From NCBI GenBank assembly GCA_003153585.1, contig PLZZ01000232.1, forward strand, positions 7,362 to 14,107: a stretch of 6,746 nucleotides of DNA, read 5' to 3'. The DNA is from Acidobacteriota bacterium. Its GTDB lineage: Bacteria > Acidobacteriota > Terriglobia > Acidiferrales > UBA7541. A model generated the notes under the pieces. The model saw only the letters and a list, made by a program, of their open reading frames with translations. It ran no database searches and had not been told where the DNA came from. Both the position numbers and the translations under genes were made by a program. Shown piece after piece: positions 5,939 to 6,746 of the stretch (position 1 is its first letter; each line of letters begins with the position of its first letter).

Positions 5939-5956
5939 TTTAATCATCTTTTAATC
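5939..5956 (+). repeat. Tandem TTTAATC direct repeat with 11-base period
   Basis: TTTAATC occurs at 5939-5945 and again at 5950-5956, exactly 11 bases apart start to start. Two same-orientation half-sites one helical turn apart is the layout bound by OmpR/PhoB-family response regulators. The site lies 78 bases before the porin start, a sensible place for an activator. The identity of a regulator is inference. Confidence 0.4.
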
Positions 5957-6033
5957 TGGCTTTTGGACAAGAACATGCTTTACTCTGCCCGGCGTGGAAA
6001 TGAAGTCACGCGAAACGCCTGTTCCACCTGCCT

Positions 6034-6746
6034 ATGCGCCGCCTTCTCGTCCAATTCGGCTGCCCGCTCCTTTGTCTGCTGCTCGTGTCTCTTTTAGCCC
6101 CGCAAACCGCGTGCGCGCAGGATTCAAAACCCGATAATCCCAGCCTGCCGAGCACTCAGGATTCTGCCTCGGTCACCGCTCAGGAAAATTCCGATTCCGG
6201 AGATGTATTGACGCTCTTTCCGCATTCGGACACTGCCCCGTTCTGGATTTCGGGCCAAGCCAACGTTATCTTTCAATGGCATCCGTCCTTCCCGGCGAAA
6301 TACAGCGGCCCAAACAGTTTCCACTCCGAAGCGGAGAACGCCACGTCGAAAGTTTATACGCTTTACCTCGGTTACGAGCTCACGCACACGACAGAAGTCT
6401 TCATGGATGTCGAAAGCGCCGGAGGTCATGGCCTCAGCGCAGCCTTTGGATTGGCGGGGTTCACCAATCTTGACGTCGTGCGTAACCCCGAGTTGGGTCT
6501 TGTTCCCTATCTTGCACGCGCGATGGTGCGCCAGATCATTCCCCTCAGCGACGACCGTGTTTCCGCCGAGCGCGGACCATTTGGCCTGGCGACCTCGCTT
6601 CCCGCCCGCCGCCTCGAGTTTCGCATCGGCAAGTTCGGGCTCGTCGATTTCTTTGACGCAAACTCCTGGGGTACCGACAGCCATTTGCAGTTCCTGAATT
6701 GGACTGTGGACAACAATGGCGCGTACGACTACGCCGCGAACACGCG
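6034..6746 (+). CDS. OprB-like carbohydrate-selective porin, N-terminal part (truncated by window end)
   Basis: The frame is open from the ATG at 6034 to the last base, giving 237 full codons. It starts with a Sec signal peptide, MRRLLVQFG then a leucine-rich core, cleaved at ACA|QD after residue 28. A serine/acid-rich linker (about 30-65) precedes the barrel. The barrel part shows FWISGQANVIFQWHPSFPAK, then TLYLGYELTHTTEVFMDVES, GLSAAFGLAGFTNLDVVRNP and RLEFRIGKFGLVDFFDANSW. Alternating strands with GQ.N...Q.HP.F..YSG.NS and E..E.A...GLS.A.G..G..N.D..R are what I recall of carbohydrate-porin (OprB-type) proteins in Acidobacteriota. It should form an outer membrane channel for sugars or related solutes. 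No good ribosome binding site precedes the ATG; upstream in-frame options are only CTG codons after a TGA at 6001. The C-terminal half lies outside the window. Confidence 0.82.
   Translation, partial: MRRLLVQFGCPLLCLLLVSLLAPQTACAQDSKPDNPSLPSTQDSASVTAQENSDSGDVLTLFPHSDTAPFWISGQANVIFQWHPSFPAKYSGPNSFHSEAENATSKVYTLYLGYELTHTTEVFMDVESAGGHGLSAAFGLAGFTNLDVVRNPELGLVPYLARAMVRQIIPLSDDRVSAERGPFGLATSLPARRLEFRIGKFGLVDFFDANSWGTDSHLQFLNWTVDNNGAYDYAANT

Larger units (their letters stand above)
5801..6033. other. Divergent intergenic regulatory region
   Basis: The 233 bases separate the starts of the lipoprotein gene (left) and the porin gene (right), so both promoters should lie here. It is more AT-rich than its surroundings between about 5895 and 5985. 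It contains the TTTAATC direct repeat and an inverted repeat AAGGG (5922-5926) / CCCTT (5936-5940). I could not find a convincing -35/-10 pair in either direction. TTGTCC (5925-5930) with CAAAAT (5902-5907), 17 bases apart on the minus strand, is the best, weak, option for the lipoprotein gene. Confidence 0.5.

Noticed and set aside
5925..5984. Porin promoter formed by TTGGAC (5963-5968) and TTTACT (5979-5984)
   Set aside because: The gap between the hexamers is only 10 bases, too short for a sigma-70-type promoter.
6000..6137. 45-codon frame beginning at ATG 6000 before the porin
   Set aside because: It overlaps the porin signal peptide in another frame, is rich in proline and arginine, and has no recognisable features.
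6124..6684. 186-codon minus-strand frame opposite the porin gene
   Set aside because: The plus-strand frame has a signal peptide and clear porin motifs; the minus frame is its shadow.

Overview
The window looks like chromosomal DNA from an acidobacterium, most likely of the Terriglobia (Koribacter/Terriglobus-like lineages). The main support is the left-edge gene fragment, which reads as the C-terminal end of the VWFA-related domain that is widespread in that group. The long IPT/TIG plus PD40-repeat lipoprotein, the short carboxypeptidase-regulatory-like secreted protein and the OprB-like porin fit the same assignment. GC is moderate to high and similar across the genes, and nothing suggests a recent mobile insertion. 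I see no rRNA, tRNA, CRISPR array, insertion sequence or phage gene.

Layout from left to right. (1) Bases 1-223, + strand: 3' end of a VWFA-related acidobacterial protein. (2) Bases 264-527, - strand: a small 87-residue protein of unknown function with a predicted ferredoxin-like pattern. It is divergent from (3). (3) Bases 603-1694, + strand: a two-domain SIS sugar-phosphate isomerase/deaminase-like protein, related to the isomerase half of GlmS but without the glutaminase half. (4) Bases 1809-2156, + strand: a short secreted protein with one carboxypeptidase regulatory-like beta-sandwich domain. (5) Bases 2157-2475: no convincing gene; GC-rich, palindrome-rich DNA downstream of a perfect TATAAT, possibly holding a structured RNA. 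(6) Bases 2476-3420, + strand: an exported protein with a START/SRPBCC-like C-terminal signature. (7) Bases 3368-5800, - strand: a large lipoprotein with three IPT/TIG domains followed by a seven-repeat beta-propeller. It is convergent with (6) and overlaps it by 53 bases. (8) Bases 5801-6033: divergent regulatory region with two TTTAATC repeats 11 bases apart. (9) Bases 6034-6746, + strand: N-terminal part of an OprB-like carbohydrate-selective porin, cut by the window edge.

Four of the six genes whose N-terminus is visible carry an export signal, so most of the window is devoted to envelope or secreted proteins, with a cytosolic SIS enzyme on the left. The genes alternate in strand and are mostly separated by more than 70 bases, so they look like single transcription units rather than an operon. 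A sugar theme (porin, SIS enzyme) is possible but is only inference.

I found no clear new multi-gene system. The points most worth a second look are the cysteine-paired seven-bladed propeller lipoprotein, the 11-base direct repeat upstream of the porin, the structured 2.2-2.4 kb intergenic stretch, the overlapping convergent 3' ends, and the SIS protein that lacks the GlmS ring-opening lysine.
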